From Paenibacillus_L residui (lineage in GTDB: Bacteria; Bacillota; Bacilli; Paenibacillales; NBRC-103111): DNA of 64,000 bases. Within the stretch, counting starts at the first letter, position 1. Every line of letters starts with the position of its first letter. Location of the stretch: assembly GCF_042677205.1 (NCBI RefSeq), contig NZ_JBHTIU010000031.1, positions 1 through 64,000 on the forward strand. The letters are read 5' to 3'. Of this stretch, positions 6,875 to 15,672 are shown one piece after another. The translations under genes were made by a program, and so were the position numbers. Under the pieces are notes generated by a model that was given only the letters and a program-made list of their open reading frames with translations, ran no database searches and was not told the DNA's origin.

Positions 6875-9800
6875 CTATGGCCTAATATTGATTTTAGTCG
6901 GCCCGGCAACCAGCGTCCACTGCTCATCGGCAAATTCGTACCGGTAATAAGCCTGGACCCAGGCTTGGCCTTCGGCCAGCGCGGTCATGCTCGTTCCGTC
7001 TTCGCCTACGGCGATCAACTGGGATTCCGGATCCAGGGGCCGGATGAACAAGGGAGCCGGCTGCCCGGTGTATGACCGATATTGCACGGACCCGGATATC
7101 GAAGCGGACTCGCCCACCTTCATCGTCAACTGATCGGGGGCTTCTACCGCAACCGGTACACCGGCATAATCGTTCGGATTATCAGTCACGTCACTTATCG
7201 GCCAGGCAAAAGTGACAAGCCCCCGGTGTTTCACATAATCCAGCATTTCCGGAGTCATGGAATTGGAAGGATTGAAATGGACGTTCTCCCTCACCGCTTC
7301 CCTTATAAATTTATCCGCATGGCCAAGCGGATTTTCCACGGGCGCCGGACCGTTATGGATATAGACCAGTCCGATCTCCTTGTTCAGCTGGCGGACCGTC
7401 TTTAGTTCCTCCAAGCGGAATGTGATGATAAATACATCTTGTTCCAAACCGTAGCTCTTAACAAGATCAATGATTTTTTGTTCCAGATGGGGCGCTTTAA
7501 TTTCCAGGAACAAGGCCATTTCTCTCGTCTTCTTCTTGGAATTGACCCATTCCAGTAATTCTATAAGCGTCGGTACCTGGACCGGGTCCGATGGCTGGAT
7601 ATAGTTGGCGTTCAGCTGTTTCATTTCAGCCAATGTCTTATCCCTGACCTTCCCGGTTCCGTCCGTCGTCCGGTCCACATTATCATCATGCATCAGAATG
7701 AGATGCCCATCCTTGGTTTCCAGTATGTCGGTTTCGATAAAATCGGCCCCTGCCAGCCAAGCTTGCTCAAATGCGGGCATCGTATTCTCCGGCACTTGAT
7801 CGAGGGAGCCGCGATGACCTCCGATAAGGGGACGCTGGGTGACGGTCTTTTCATCGTACTGGCTTAACGAAGCAATGGCGTCGCGGGGATTTTCCGTTAC
7901 TAGTCCGGCAGCCCCTATCGCAATCAAATCATGAGCTGCCTTCTCTTCCTGCCTGCTCATGCCCCATACCGTGATTCCGCGAATACGCAAGTAATGAATG
8001 CTGTCGGCCGTTAGCCTGCTGTGATCCAGCATGACGACGGAAGCACCGCTTTTGCGTGCCGCTAACACGATCTTCTGAAGCTGCGCCTTGTTTAAAGGAT
8101 GGTTCCCGTAGATAATTCCTCCGCGCAATTCACGGTTCATTTCCCGCACACCGGCGACCACATGCTCATTCTCTGAGACGATGAGGGCATCGAGCATTTG
8201 TTTCTCCTCCAGCAGCTGCACCACCTTGGCCGCCGTTTCCGCACTATCCGCCTTAATAACCGGGATCAGCTTGCCTTCTATCCTATCCAACACTTCGGAT
8301 AGAAGAGGCACCCGCTCCCCTGCGAATTGCGGAGAGAACCAGCTTCCTGCGTCCAGCGCCCGGATTGTCTCCCACGTGTTCTTATCGACACGGCCCTTTC
8401 CATTGGTAGTCCGATTCAACGTATGGTCCTTCATCAAGACCAGGTAGCCATCGGATGTTTCCCGGACAGGAAGCATAATGTGGGCGGCCTCGGTTTCGAG
8501 CAGCTTGTCGACTGCGGCCAGGGTATTTTCCGGTGCATTGACTGCATCGCCGCCATAGGCCACAATCGTAGGCGATACAACAAGGCCGTTGGCAGGCTCC
8601 CGCGCAGCCAGGACGTCTTCCCGCAGCGTTCTGTCCGGAATACGGCTTTCATCGGCATATGGCCCGAATAGAATCACACCCGGAGAAGGGTTAGGCTGGG
8701 CGACAAAATCGATCGCACAATTATTCGTATCGATTTCATTCAACCTTTCGATCGAATGCCCGTTATTTCCAAATATCGTCGTATCGTAAGGGGTAACCCC
8801 CGGGAATGGCGCCGGATCTTTCCAGACCACCGCATCGATAATTTGCATATCCCGGTCGAAAAGCAGAGCCTGATCGCCGGCATTCGCCAGCCGGACTGTA
8901 CCGTCCGCCCAAGCCGTATTTTTCTTCAGAGTCGGAACCTCCGGCATGGAATCATCCAATTCAAAATCCGGAGTAACGCCGTACCTGGCTTTAATCCCTT
9001 GGGCATTGCCCGCTACGACGATCACCTGATACGGCTTGATCGAGGTTCCTTCGGGAAATTTGAACATTCCTTCCCCGGCACTGCCCACTCTCGGGAACTC
9101 GGAATCGCCAATGTGGTAGCCGCTTATATCGATTACATCATCGCCGATATTCGTAATTTCAATGAATTCCCCGGTATCTTCATCGTGAATCGCGTCATAT
9201 AGAACTTCCGTAATCAGCAGGGAACGACTGATCATCGGACCAGGGAACGGATGCGGCTCGTCGCTTCGAAATTTGTAGGAACCGGGAGTCGGCGCAAGCG
9301 GCCAGAAATCTATCGATGCATCTCCGGTAGTATATATCCGCTGCAGGGACTGGACATGCTGAGTCATCGCCGGAGCTGCCTTGTAGGTAATTCCGTTCAG
9401 CTTCCTCTCGATTATATAGGGGACATAATCGATGACCTGTTGATTGTTATCCATCAACAATATATCGTCGCCCCCCTGGGCCAGACTGAGGTATCCTTTC
9501 CCCCAGACATTATCCGCCAGCATATCCGGGACATTCGGATCCGGCCGAGGATTGTAGGTTGCATGCATGGGAAGTTCAAAATCGGCGGTAAAGCCGTATC
9601 TTTCACGGGTAATGATCGCTGATTGGGTGATCACTACCGACTCCCCGGCTCCGATGACGGTTCCTTGCGGAAACCGGTACATCCCTTCGTTGGCGCCCTT
9701 CGCTGCCGCATCCCCGATATAGTATCCGCTTATATCGAGAGGCTCCTGTCCCGCATTGGAAATCTCCACATATTCGGCTCCATTGTCACTGCCGGGGGCA

Positions 9801-9955
9801 TCATACATAATTTCCGTAATCCAGAGGGATTGTCCGACCACCCTCTCACTGGCGTACACGATCTGGTCCTTAGGTGAAACAACAAGTCCGGAAGCTGCAA
9901 GCAGTACACTTAAAACAGAAAATACCGTTTTTATAAGCCATACTTTGCCGTTCAT
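6875..9955 (-). CDS. Secreted protein: two lamin-tail domains, degenerate GDPD, active-type GDPD, Ig-like tail
   Basis: 1026 aa with a signal peptide (residues 1 to about 36). Two lamin-tail domains follow: LWITEIMYD...GAEYVEISN from about 44 and LLITEVLYD...GEFIEITN from about 245. Next come two glycerophosphodiester phosphodiesterase-type domains. The second (about 709-950) has the expected catalytic set: GGHRG, ETD, LMHDD and LEIK. In the first (about 462-700) the matching positions read AYGGD, IML, LMKD and VIK, so it should be inactive, perhaps a binding module. The C-terminus looks like a bacterial Ig-like domain. GDPDs cut glycerophosphodiesters to sn-glycerol-3-phosphate plus an alcohol. 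It is the last gene of an operon with an ABC importer, which suggests that extracellular lipid head groups or teichoic acid fragments are cut and imported. The start has GGGAGG, 8 nt before ATG. Confidence 0.85.
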   Translation of the reverse strand: MNGKVWLIKTVFSVLSVLLAASGLVVSPKDQIVYASERVVGQSLWITEIMYDAPGSDNGAEYVEISNAGQEPLDISGYYIGDAAAKGANEGMYRFPQGTVIGAGESVVITQSAIITRERYGFTADFELPMHATYNPRPDPNVPDMLADNVWGKGYLSLAQGGDDILLMDNNQQVIDYVPYIIERKLNGITYKAAPAMTQHVQSLQRIYTTGDASIDFWPLAPTPGSYKFRSDEPHPFPGPMISRSLLITEVLYDAIHDEDTGEFIEITNIGDDVIDISGYHIGDSEFPRVGSAGEGMFKFPEGTSIKPYQVIVVAGNAQGIKARYGVTPDFELDDSMPEVPTLKKNTAWADGTVRLANAGDQALLFDRDMQIIDAVVWKDPAPFPGVTPYDTTIFGNNGHSIERLNEIDTNNCAIDFVAQPNPSPGVILFGPYADESRIPDRTLREDVLAAREPANGLVVSPTIVAYGGDAVNAPENTLAAVDKLLETEAAHIMLPVRETSDGYLVLMKDHTLNRTTNGKGRVDKNTWETIRALDAGSWFSPQFAGERVPLLSEVLDRIEGKLIPVIKADSAETAAKVVQLLEEKQMLDALIVSENEHVVAGVREMNRELRGGIIYGNHPLNKAQLQKIVLAARKSGASVVMLDHSRLTADSIHYLRIRGITVWGMSRQEEKAAHDLIAIGAAGLVTENPRDAIASLSQYDEKTVTQRPLIGGHRGSLDQVPENTMPAFEQAWLAGADFIETDILETKDGHLILMHDDNVDRTTDGTGKVRDKTLAEMKQLNANYIQPSDPVQVPTLIELLEWVNSKKKTREMALFLEIKAPHLEQKIIDLVKSYGLEQDVFIITFRLEELKTVRQLNKEIGLVYIHNGPAPVENPLGHADKFIREAVRENVHFNPSNSMTPEMLDYVKHRGLVTFAWPISDVTDNPNDYAGVPVAVEAPDQLTMKVGESASISGSVQYRSYTGQPAPLFIRPLDPESQLIAVGEDGTSMTALAEGQAWVQAYYRYEFADEQWTLVAGPTKINIRP

Positions 9956-9977
9956 AAAGTTGCCTCCCGTTTCACTA

Positions 9978-10793
9978 TTATTTCACACCGGCACTCAGAA
10001 AGCTGCTGATGATATGCTTCTGCACAAGCAAAAAGGCGAGCACAGGCGGAATGGACGCCAGAGTGGCGACAGCCATCATCGGCCCCCAAGAGGTTCCCCC
10101 TTCCGAGTTAATAAATAGCTGCAGGGCCAGAGGAATCGTGAACATGTTCTCATCGTTAATGACCATCAAAGGCCAGAAATACTCGTTCCAAACATTGATA
10201 AAAAAGATAATCCCAATCGCCACGATCATCGGCCGGACGGCCGGAACGACAATGAGCCACATGCGCTGCCAGTCACTGGCCCCTTCCACCTGCGCCGACT
10301 CCAGCAGTGCTTTGGGAATGGTGCGGAACGACTGCCTCAGGAAAAAAACACCCATCCCATTAGCCAGCTGCGGCAAAATAATAGCGGCATAGCTGTTGAG
10401 AAGCCCCCATCTGCTGAGCAGCAAATAGTTCGGCAGCATCGTTACCAAGACGGGAATCAGCATGCTGGCCACGATAATGTAGAACAGCGCATATCTGCCC
10501 CTGAACTCGAATTGGGTTAACGCGTAGGCTGCCAATATGCTCGTTAACACCTGAAAGATCGTAGCCGCCGCTGCGACAATGAACGAATTGAACACAAACC
10601 GGGACATAGGTGAACTAACCATAACATGTTGGAAATGTTCAAACGTTATCGGCAGAGGGATCGGATTGAGAAAATCGCTAAAGATTTGTCCTGTTTCCTT
10701 CAAAGAAGTGCTGACCATCCAAATGAGCGGAAAGAAGCTGAGCAGCAGTGCAACGATGAGCAGCAGGTGCCACCAGTTGAAACTAATTTTCAT
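9978..10793 (-). CDS. Carbohydrate ABC transporter permease, MalG/UgpE type
   Basis: A 271-aa membrane protein with six predicted transmembrane segments and the permease EAA loop (ESAQVEGASDWQRMWLIVVP, about residues 160-180), which contacts the ATPase. MalG-type N-terminus (LSFFPLIWMVSTSLKETGQI). The start overlaps the upstream permease gene by 11 nt, showing tight co-translation. With the preceding permease and lipoprotein it makes a CUT1-type importer. The operon has no ATPase gene, so a shared MsmX/UgpC-like ATPase encoded elsewhere is needed. The neighbouring GDPD makes glycerol-phosphate compounds likely substrates (inference); oligosaccharides remain possible. Confidence 0.88.
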   Translation of the reverse strand: MKISFNWWHLLLIVALLLSFFPLIWMVSTSLKETGQIFSDFLNPIPLPITFEHFQHVMVSSPMSRFVFNSFIVAAAATIFQVLTSILAAYALTQFEFRGRYALFYIIVASMLIPVLVTMLPNYLLLSRWGLLNSYAAIILPQLANGMGVFFLRQSFRTIPKALLESAQVEGASDWQRMWLIVVPAVRPMIVAIGIIFFINVWNEYFWPLMVINDENMFTIPLALQLFINSEGGTSWGPMMAVATLASIPPVLAFLLVQKHIISSFLSAGVK

Positions 10794-11667
10794 AGTGCAC
10801 CCTCCGTTCCATCACTAATGCCTGGAAAATAATCAATCCGCTGAAAGCTATGAAGGTGAGAACCGAAACAGCGGAGGCCAGACCGCTTCTGAAAAATTGG
10901 AAGGCATACTGGTAAACCGTATAGACCAAGTGCGTGGTAGCCTGATCCGGTCCGCCGTTCGTCAGCATCTGAATAGGCACGAACGACCATTGGATGCCAA
11001 GAACAACGGTGATAACAAAAACAAACATAATCGTTCCCCCGGATAGAGGGATGTAAATTTTCCGGATCAGCCCCATGCTGCTGCTTACGCCATCGATGCG
11101 GGCCGCCTCCACGATGTCCTGCGGTACGGACAAAATACCGGACAACAGTAAAATAAAATGGTAACCGAACGTTTTCCATGAGGTGATGATGACGATCGAG
11201 ATCAGTGCCCAACCGGGATCGGACAGCCAATTGACGCTCGGCAGCCCGATCAAGCCTATCAAATGGTTCACCGAACCGCTGATCGGATTGAACAGCCATA
11301 AGAAAACGATGGAAGCTACCGCCAGAGACAGAACGGTAGGAACGAAAATGGCGCTCTTCAAGAACGACTGCATTTTGCCGCGAACCCGAGTCACCGCATA
11401 AGCTACGAAAAAAGGGGCGACAAGCAGAAGAAGAAGCAGCAATACAATATACATTCCCGTGTTCCACACCGATTTCCAAAATTCCGCGCTTGTCAGCAAA
11501 TGCACGTAATTGTCCAGCCCTACCCACTTGCGGTTAGGGCTCACCATATTCCAGCTGAGAAAGCTGATTTCCACCGACTTCACAAGCGGATAATACACGA
11601 AGACCGCAATCGGAATGACGGCAGGCGCCAGATAAAGATACGGTTTAAGTTTTTTGAATACCGTCAT
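10783..11667 (-). CDS. Sugar ABC transporter permease, MalF/UgpA type
   Basis: A 294-aa membrane protein with six transmembrane segments. The first is LYLAPAVIPIAVFVYYPLVK (residues 11-30), and the EAA loop VEAARIDGVSSSMGLIRKIY is near 190. This is the partner of the MalG-type permease that overlaps its 3' end. It is the second gene of the operon after the solute-binding lipoprotein, 25 nt downstream of it. Confidence 0.88.
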   Translation of the reverse strand: MTVFKKLKPYLYLAPAVIPIAVFVYYPLVKSVEISFLSWNMVSPNRKWVGLDNYVHLLTSAEFWKSVWNTGMYIVLLLLLLLVAPFFVAYAVTRVRGKMQSFLKSAIFVPTVLSLAVASIVFLWLFNPISGSVNHLIGLIGLPSVNWLSDPGWALISIVIITSWKTFGYHFILLLSGILSVPQDIVEAARIDGVSSSMGLIRKIYIPLSGGTIMFVFVITVVLGIQWSFVPIQMLTNGGPDQATTHLVYTVYQYAFQFFRSGLASAVSVLTFIAFSGLIIFQALVMERRVHYEN

Positions 11668-11692
11668 TATTCGAACCCCATTCCCCTAACTT

Positions 11693-13027
11693 TTATTTCA
11701 ACAACTCCCTGATCCGCTCTGCGGCCTTGGTCATGGCATCCTGCGCACTGCTCGTTCCGTTGAGAATCTGATCTCTGGCATCGATAAGCGCTTGTTCCGC
11801 CTGAAGTCCGTTCTCCCCCGGGAAGTTGGCCCATTGTACCGTAGAATCTTTTTGCTCGATTGCCGCTTTCATTAAGGGATTGGATTCAAGGAAAGGCTTC
11901 AGACCGTTGGGATCTTCGGCCACTCCTTCACGGGGAGGCAAATAACCGGTCCCTTCCACCCATCGGGTTAATGCTTCGGGAGACTGCAAATATTTGATAA
12001 ACTCCCATGCTGCCTTCTGCTTATCCGGATCCTTGGTAAACACGACCAAAGAGTTGCCCCCGGCCGGTATCGATCTCGGCTTGTTTCCAAACGTAGGCGA
12101 TGTGGTTGTGCGAAGATCGAAATTGCTCTGCTCTTGAATGCCTTTCATCCGTCCGATGGTTGTGTACAGCATGGCGATTTTACCGTTGCCGAATGCCTGC
12201 TGGCCTTCCTCCTGTTTGGCGTGGAAAGCAAGCTTGTTCTTGACCATGTCTCCCATCATTTGATAAACCTCGACAACTTCGGGAGAGTCTACGACTACCT
12301 TCCTATTCCCTCCGTCGCCTTCCTGCCAATCCCCCCCGTTAGATTTGACCAGAGCGTATTGGGCCCAGTTATCCGGCGGTTCTTGAATATACAGCCCGTA
12401 ATTGCCCGTCTGATCCCGCACCTTCTCGCTTAACTCCATGACTTCTTCCCAAGTCTTGGGCGGGCTGTCCGGGTCCCAGCCTACTTCTTTAAGCATATCG
12501 GCATTGTAATAAAGAACCGGATTGCTCAGACCGTACGATAATCCGACTATCGTGCCGTCATCCGCCTTGCTTAGCTCAACAATATTCGGCAAAAAGTTGT
12601 CCTGTATGAAATTAGGCTCTTCTTTATCCATCGCGGCGACTTCCATTATTGGGGTATATGGCAGGTTGCCGTTCACATAGGACAGATAATTGTAGCCCAT
12701 CATGGCCACATCGGGAGGATGGCCTCCGGCAATGGCTGCCTGCGCTTGCTGGATGACCCCTTGGTATTGGTTGGGAATATACTTTCCTACCACTTGAATG
12801 TTCTCGTTCGTTTCGTTAAACGTATCAATAATTTTCTTGACTTCATTACCGCCCCAGTCATTGGAATTGACGTGCCAATATTCGATCGTAATCTTCTGCC
12901 CCGAGCCTTGGGAGCCTCCGTTGGAATTGCCCTGGGGGCTGCCGTTCGTCCCCGAAGAACAGCCGACAACAGCCAGCAATAAGGCCGGGATAAGCATACT
13001 AACGGACCAAAAACGTGCTTTTCTCAC
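11693..13027 (-). CDS. Extracellular solute-binding lipoprotein, CUT1 family
   Basis: A 444-aa lipoprotein with a signal peptide ending in a lipobox (LLAVVGCS), a Gly/Ser/Gln-rich tether, and a family-1 solute-binding domain starting at ITIEYWHVNS. The binding fold carries motifs typical of sugar and glycerol-3-phosphate binding proteins (WDPDSPPKTWEEVMELSEKV, IPAGGNSLVVF). The start codon is GTG with GGAGG about 10 nt upstream. It is the first gene of the four-gene operon. A cre-like box at 13060-13073 suggests carbon catabolite control by CcpA. The ligand is not known; UgpB-like binding of glycerophosphodiesters is suggested only by the operon's GDPD. Confidence 0.87.
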   Translation of the reverse strand: MRKARFWSVSMLIPALLLAVVGCSSGTNGSPQGNSNGGSQGSGQKITIEYWHVNSNDWGGNEVKKIIDTFNETNENIQVVGKYIPNQYQGVIQQAQAAIAGGHPPDVAMMGYNYLSYVNGNLPYTPIMEVAAMDKEEPNFIQDNFLPNIVELSKADDGTIVGLSYGLSNPVLYYNADMLKEVGWDPDSPPKTWEEVMELSEKVRDQTGNYGLYIQEPPDNWAQYALVKSNGGDWQEGDGGNRKVVVDSPEVVEVYQMMGDMVKNKLAFHAKQEEGQQAFGNGKIAMLYTTIGRMKGIQEQSNFDLRTTTSPTFGNKPRSIPAGGNSLVVFTKDPDKQKAAWEFIKYLQSPEALTRWVEGTGYLPPREGVAEDPNGLKPFLESNPLMKAAIEQKDSTVQWANFPGENGLQAEQALIDARDQILNGTSSAQDAMTKAAERIRELLK

Positions 13028-13059
13028 AGTTCTTTCCTCCTTGTTTACATTTCCGTAAA

Positions 13060-13073
13060 TTTAAGCGCTTTCA
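13060..13073 (-). promoter_or_regulatory. Candidate catabolite-responsive element (cre)
   Basis: On the minus strand the site reads TGAAAGCGCTTAAA. It fits the CcpA consensus TGWAANCGNTNWCA at all positions but one (A for C at position 13). It lies about 33 nt before the start codon of the solute-binding protein gene, so CcpA binding would probably repress the operon when a preferred sugar is present. Confidence 0.55.
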
Positions 13074-13600
13074 ATTTTAGTACAATAAAAATTCCGCCCG
13101 GACTGACAAATTAATATTCGTCAAAAAATCAGATTTAAATCCAACCCCCTCGCTCATTTATGTTCATTTCATAGCAAGTATTGTTCGTTTGTGTATCGTA
13201 ATAATACAACGATTCTTAATATTCAGTCAATAAAATTGTTTATTTTCAATTATATATGCACAATATTTTTTCGGGATTCCGCGTCTTTATGTTTATTTAT
13301 ATAGATTTAATGATTATAAAAGCTTGTGATGCTCTAGTCACAAGCTTATAAACATACTTTTATTCTTGATTGCCGTTTGTTGGTGTGCCCTGCTACCATA
13401 ACCAGTCTTCAGACCGTGGGCTTACTAAATCATAACGGGTAACCCGGGCGCCTTGGCCGGATAAGACTGGCCGAAGTTTTCCTTTGGCGCAAAGGGATTT
13501 CGAGCAACGAACGGCTGTGCGCTGATTAATTTGCAGGCTGGCAGGAGGCACCAGCGTTTTCCTGCAGTCAAGCTCGCGGTCAACCCGTGCCCCCTGTAAA
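13074..13600. other. Intergenic region with strong inverted repeats, no gene
   Basis: From 13074 to about 13310 it is AT-rich and holds the promoter region of the importer operon. A perfect 10-bp hairpin (AAGCTTGTGA 13320-13329 / TCACAAGCTT 13338-13347) followed by TTTTAT on the minus strand could end LysR transcription. Further on, CCAGTCTT (13402-13409) pairs perfectly with AAGACTGG (13463-13470) around a GC-rich inner hairpin GGGTAACCC. A short minus-strand open frame across 13393-13647 has no recognisable features and I do not call it a gene. Confidence 0.5.
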
Positions 13601-14521
13601 TTACCGCTGCTCCAGATGCCGGCGGAAGACTTCAAACATGGCTTCACAGATGGAGTCCTTCACGAAGGTGTTCCGCTGGGCAAGGATGCCGAGCTCGGGC
13701 CCGGCCTCGAGAAAATCCATCCGCCTCGCCATTGTTCCGGAGGGCAGCACGGAAGCCTCCACCTCGGGCACGAAGGCCAACCCCAGCCCGGCCTGAACGT
13801 AATACTTAAGCGCCGTGATGCTGGCTACTTCAATGTGGTTCTGCAGCGTCATACCCAGCTTGCGTGACAGGATCGAGTCCAGCTTGATCTGGAAAGGACA
13901 AGCCGCCGGAGTCAGCAGAAAGCGCTCCTTGGCCAGCTTCTCCAAAGAAAGCTCAGGCTCTTCAGCCAGGGGATGATCCCCGGGAAGCAGCAGGACAAAC
14001 CGCTCGAAGCCGAACGGGTGGAACTCCAGCTCCACATTGGCATCCGACCGTCTGCATAGGGCGAACAGATGAGGCTCCGGCTGATGGCAGAGGGCGAAAT
14101 CGACCTGATCGTCCAGCACCATCTGCATCAATTGCTGATTAGTTCCGACGGCGATTTGGATTTGAACATTCGGCTTCTGCTCCAGGAAGGCCGCCAGGAT
14201 CTGCGGCAGCCGCTGAGTGGCGGACGGCTCCGAGGCGCCTATGTGAAGGACTCCGGCCTCCCCTTGACGGAATTCCTCGACGGAACGGTTGAAATCCGTA
14301 TATTCTTTCAGCAAGGCACCGGCGCGATGATATACAAATTGGCCGGCCTTCGTCAGCTTCATCGTTTTCCCCCGCTCGAATAACGTGACGCCCAGTTCAT
14401 TTTCCAGCCTTTTGATTTGCATAGTTATAGTGGGCTGAGAATACCGCAGCACTTCCGCCGCCCGGTGAAAGCTTCCCTCTCTGACAATCGTTTGAAACGT
14501 TTTAATCAAGCGAACCTGCAT
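13601..14521 (-). CDS. LysR family transcriptional regulator
   Basis: A 306-aa regulator. The winged helix-turn-helix is at residues 1-60 (VREGSFHRAAEVLRYSQPTI), with the usual linker helix and a LysR substrate-binding domain after it (LHIGASEPSATQRLPQILAA onward). ATG 14521 has GGTGA 5 nt upstream; ATG 14533 has no ribosome site. It is divergent from the NMT1-type ABC importer operon, the classic arrangement for a LysR regulator and its target, so it probably senses the imported compound or a product of it. No target site was identified with confidence. Confidence 0.88.
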   Translation of the reverse strand: MQVRLIKTFQTIVREGSFHRAAEVLRYSQPTITMQIKRLENELGVTLFERGKTMKLTKAGQFVYHRAGALLKEYTDFNRSVEEFRQGEAGVLHIGASEPSATQRLPQILAAFLEQKPNVQIQIAVGTNQQLMQMVLDDQVDFALCHQPEPHLFALCRRSDANVELEFHPFGFERFVLLLPGDHPLAEEPELSLEKLAKERFLLTPAACPFQIKLDSILSRKLGMTLQNHIEVASITALKYYVQAGLGLAFVPEVEASVLPSGTMARRMDFLEAGPELGILAQRNTFVKDSICEAMFEVFRRHLEQR

Positions 14522-14679
14522 CCCTGTCACCATCTTTACGATTATTAATCAGTTCGATTACCATTTTCAATTATACTTTCGTGAATAAATTTAGTATGAT
14601 GACCATTACAAGTTAAAACCAAGTAAATAAGTAGGTATAGTATCGTTTAAATCGTACAACAGATATCCCGACAATTCAA

Positions 14680-14831
14680 GACCGGCGTAGCCCCATGCGG
14701 TCGATGAGCTGCCGTCGTGCAGCGCGATACTGCCCGCTGGAAGCTGCACCCGGCGCGAAAAGAGGGGCTCCTTGAGCCGACGATTAAGCGGCTATGGAGT
14801 TGTGCGGATCTGCCACCTGCGCAGTACCGCA
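14680..14831 (+). ncRNA. Candidate structured 5' leader of the NMT1-type importer operon
   Basis: Four consecutive hairpins can be drawn on the + strand. (1) GACC/GGTC, 14680-14702. (2) GCCG-GTGCAGC with GCTGCAC-CGGC, 14711-14754. (3) CTCC-AGCCG with CGGCT-GGAG, 14768-14799. (4) TGCGG-CTGC with GCAG-CCGCA, 14803-14831. A purine-rich single-stranded stretch and the ribosome site AAAGGGGGGG (14891-14900) follow. I see no THI-box, RFN or other riboswitch consensus that I know. A terminator-like T run is absent, so any control would act on translation or by protein binding. Alternatively it is the relic of a gene. Confidence 0.4.
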
Positions 14832-14906
14832 ATATGCGCCGGAAAAGCACATATGTAAAAACAATGATGGATCAAAGAGACAAAACATCTAAAGGGGGGG
14901 CCCCGG

Positions 14907-15671
14907 TTGTTGCCCGAAATTGAAGTGGAAAATGTCAGCATGCGCTACCGGACGGAAGGTTCCGAAGTGGTGGCCCTGCATCAGGTAAGCCTGGAAGTGG
15001 GCGCAGGGGAGTTCGTTTCGCTGCTCGGCCCTTCCGGCTGCGGGAAGACGACGCTGCTGCGAATCATGGCCGATCTGCAGCAGCCCACAAGCGGTGTAGT
15101 CAAAATTGCCGGCAAATCGCCAAAGGAAGCACGTCTCTCGCAAAAATACGGCATCGTGTTCCAAAGCCCCGTGCTGTATGACTGGCGAACGGTTAAAGCG
15201 AATATTACCCTGCCGCTGGAAATGATGAGCATCCCCAAGGCCGAGCGTAACAGACGAGCCGACGAGCTGCTGGAGCTGGTGGGGCTCGGAAATTTCAGCG
15301 ATAGATACCCCTGGCAATTAAGCGGAGGCATGCAGCAGCGTGTAGCTATCGCGCGGGCGCTGGCGATCCGGCCGGAAATTTTATTGATGGATGAACCCTT
15401 CTCCGCACTCGATGAATTTACGCGAGAACGGTTGAACGAAGAACTGCTCGCCATCTGGAAGCAAATCCAGAGCACGGTCGTGTTCGTGACGCACAGCATT
15501 CCGGAGGCCGTTTTTCTATCGGATCGGGTATTCGTCCTGTCTCCGCATCCGGGCAGATTGTCCGCGGTGGTCGATATTCCGCTGCCGCGCCCCCGTACCC
15601 AGAGCATGCGAAATGACCCGGAGTTTTTCCGGCTGATTACGGAAATCCGGGATCGGTTTGAAGGGGTATAG
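14907..15671 (+). CDS. ABC transporter ATP-binding protein, NMT1/nitrate/taurine type
   Basis: A 254-aa ATPase of the SsuB/ThiZ group: Walker A GPSGCGKTT near residue 40, signature LSGGMQQRVAIARAL, Walker B LLMDEPFSALD, H-loop VTHSIPEA. The start is TTG at 14907 or the next codon TTG at 14910, placed 6 or 9 nt after AAAGGGGGGG; no ATG is suitable. It is the first gene of a five-gene run (ATPase, two permeases, binding lipoprotein, DUF523) behind a candidate structured leader. The two permease genes adjoin it closely. Confidence 0.9.
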   Translation: MLPEIEVENVSMRYRTEGSEVVALHQVSLEVGAGEFVSLLGPSGCGKTTLLRIMADLQQPTSGVVKIAGKSPKEARLSQKYGIVFQSPVLYDWRTVKANITLPLEMMSIPKAERNRRADELLELVGLGNFSDRYPWQLSGGMQQRVAIARALAIRPEILLMDEPFSALDEFTRERLNEELLAIWKQIQSTVVFVTHSIPEAVFLSDRVFVLSPHPGRLSAVVDIPLPRPRTQSMRNDPEFFRLITEIRDRFEGV

Positions 15672-15672
15672 C

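Noticed and set aside
13393..13647. 84-codon minus-strand frame after lysR
   Set aside because: It overlaps the end of lysR and inverted repeats; no ribosome site or similarity that I can see.
14640..14906. Thiamine (THI-box) riboswitch before the NMT1-type importer
   Set aside because: The CTGAGA and ACCTGAT-type conserved blocks are not present.
14717..14923. 68-codon frame in the leader before the importer operon
   Set aside because: No ribosome site or recognisable motif; the DNA is dominated by inverted repeats and fits a structured RNA better.
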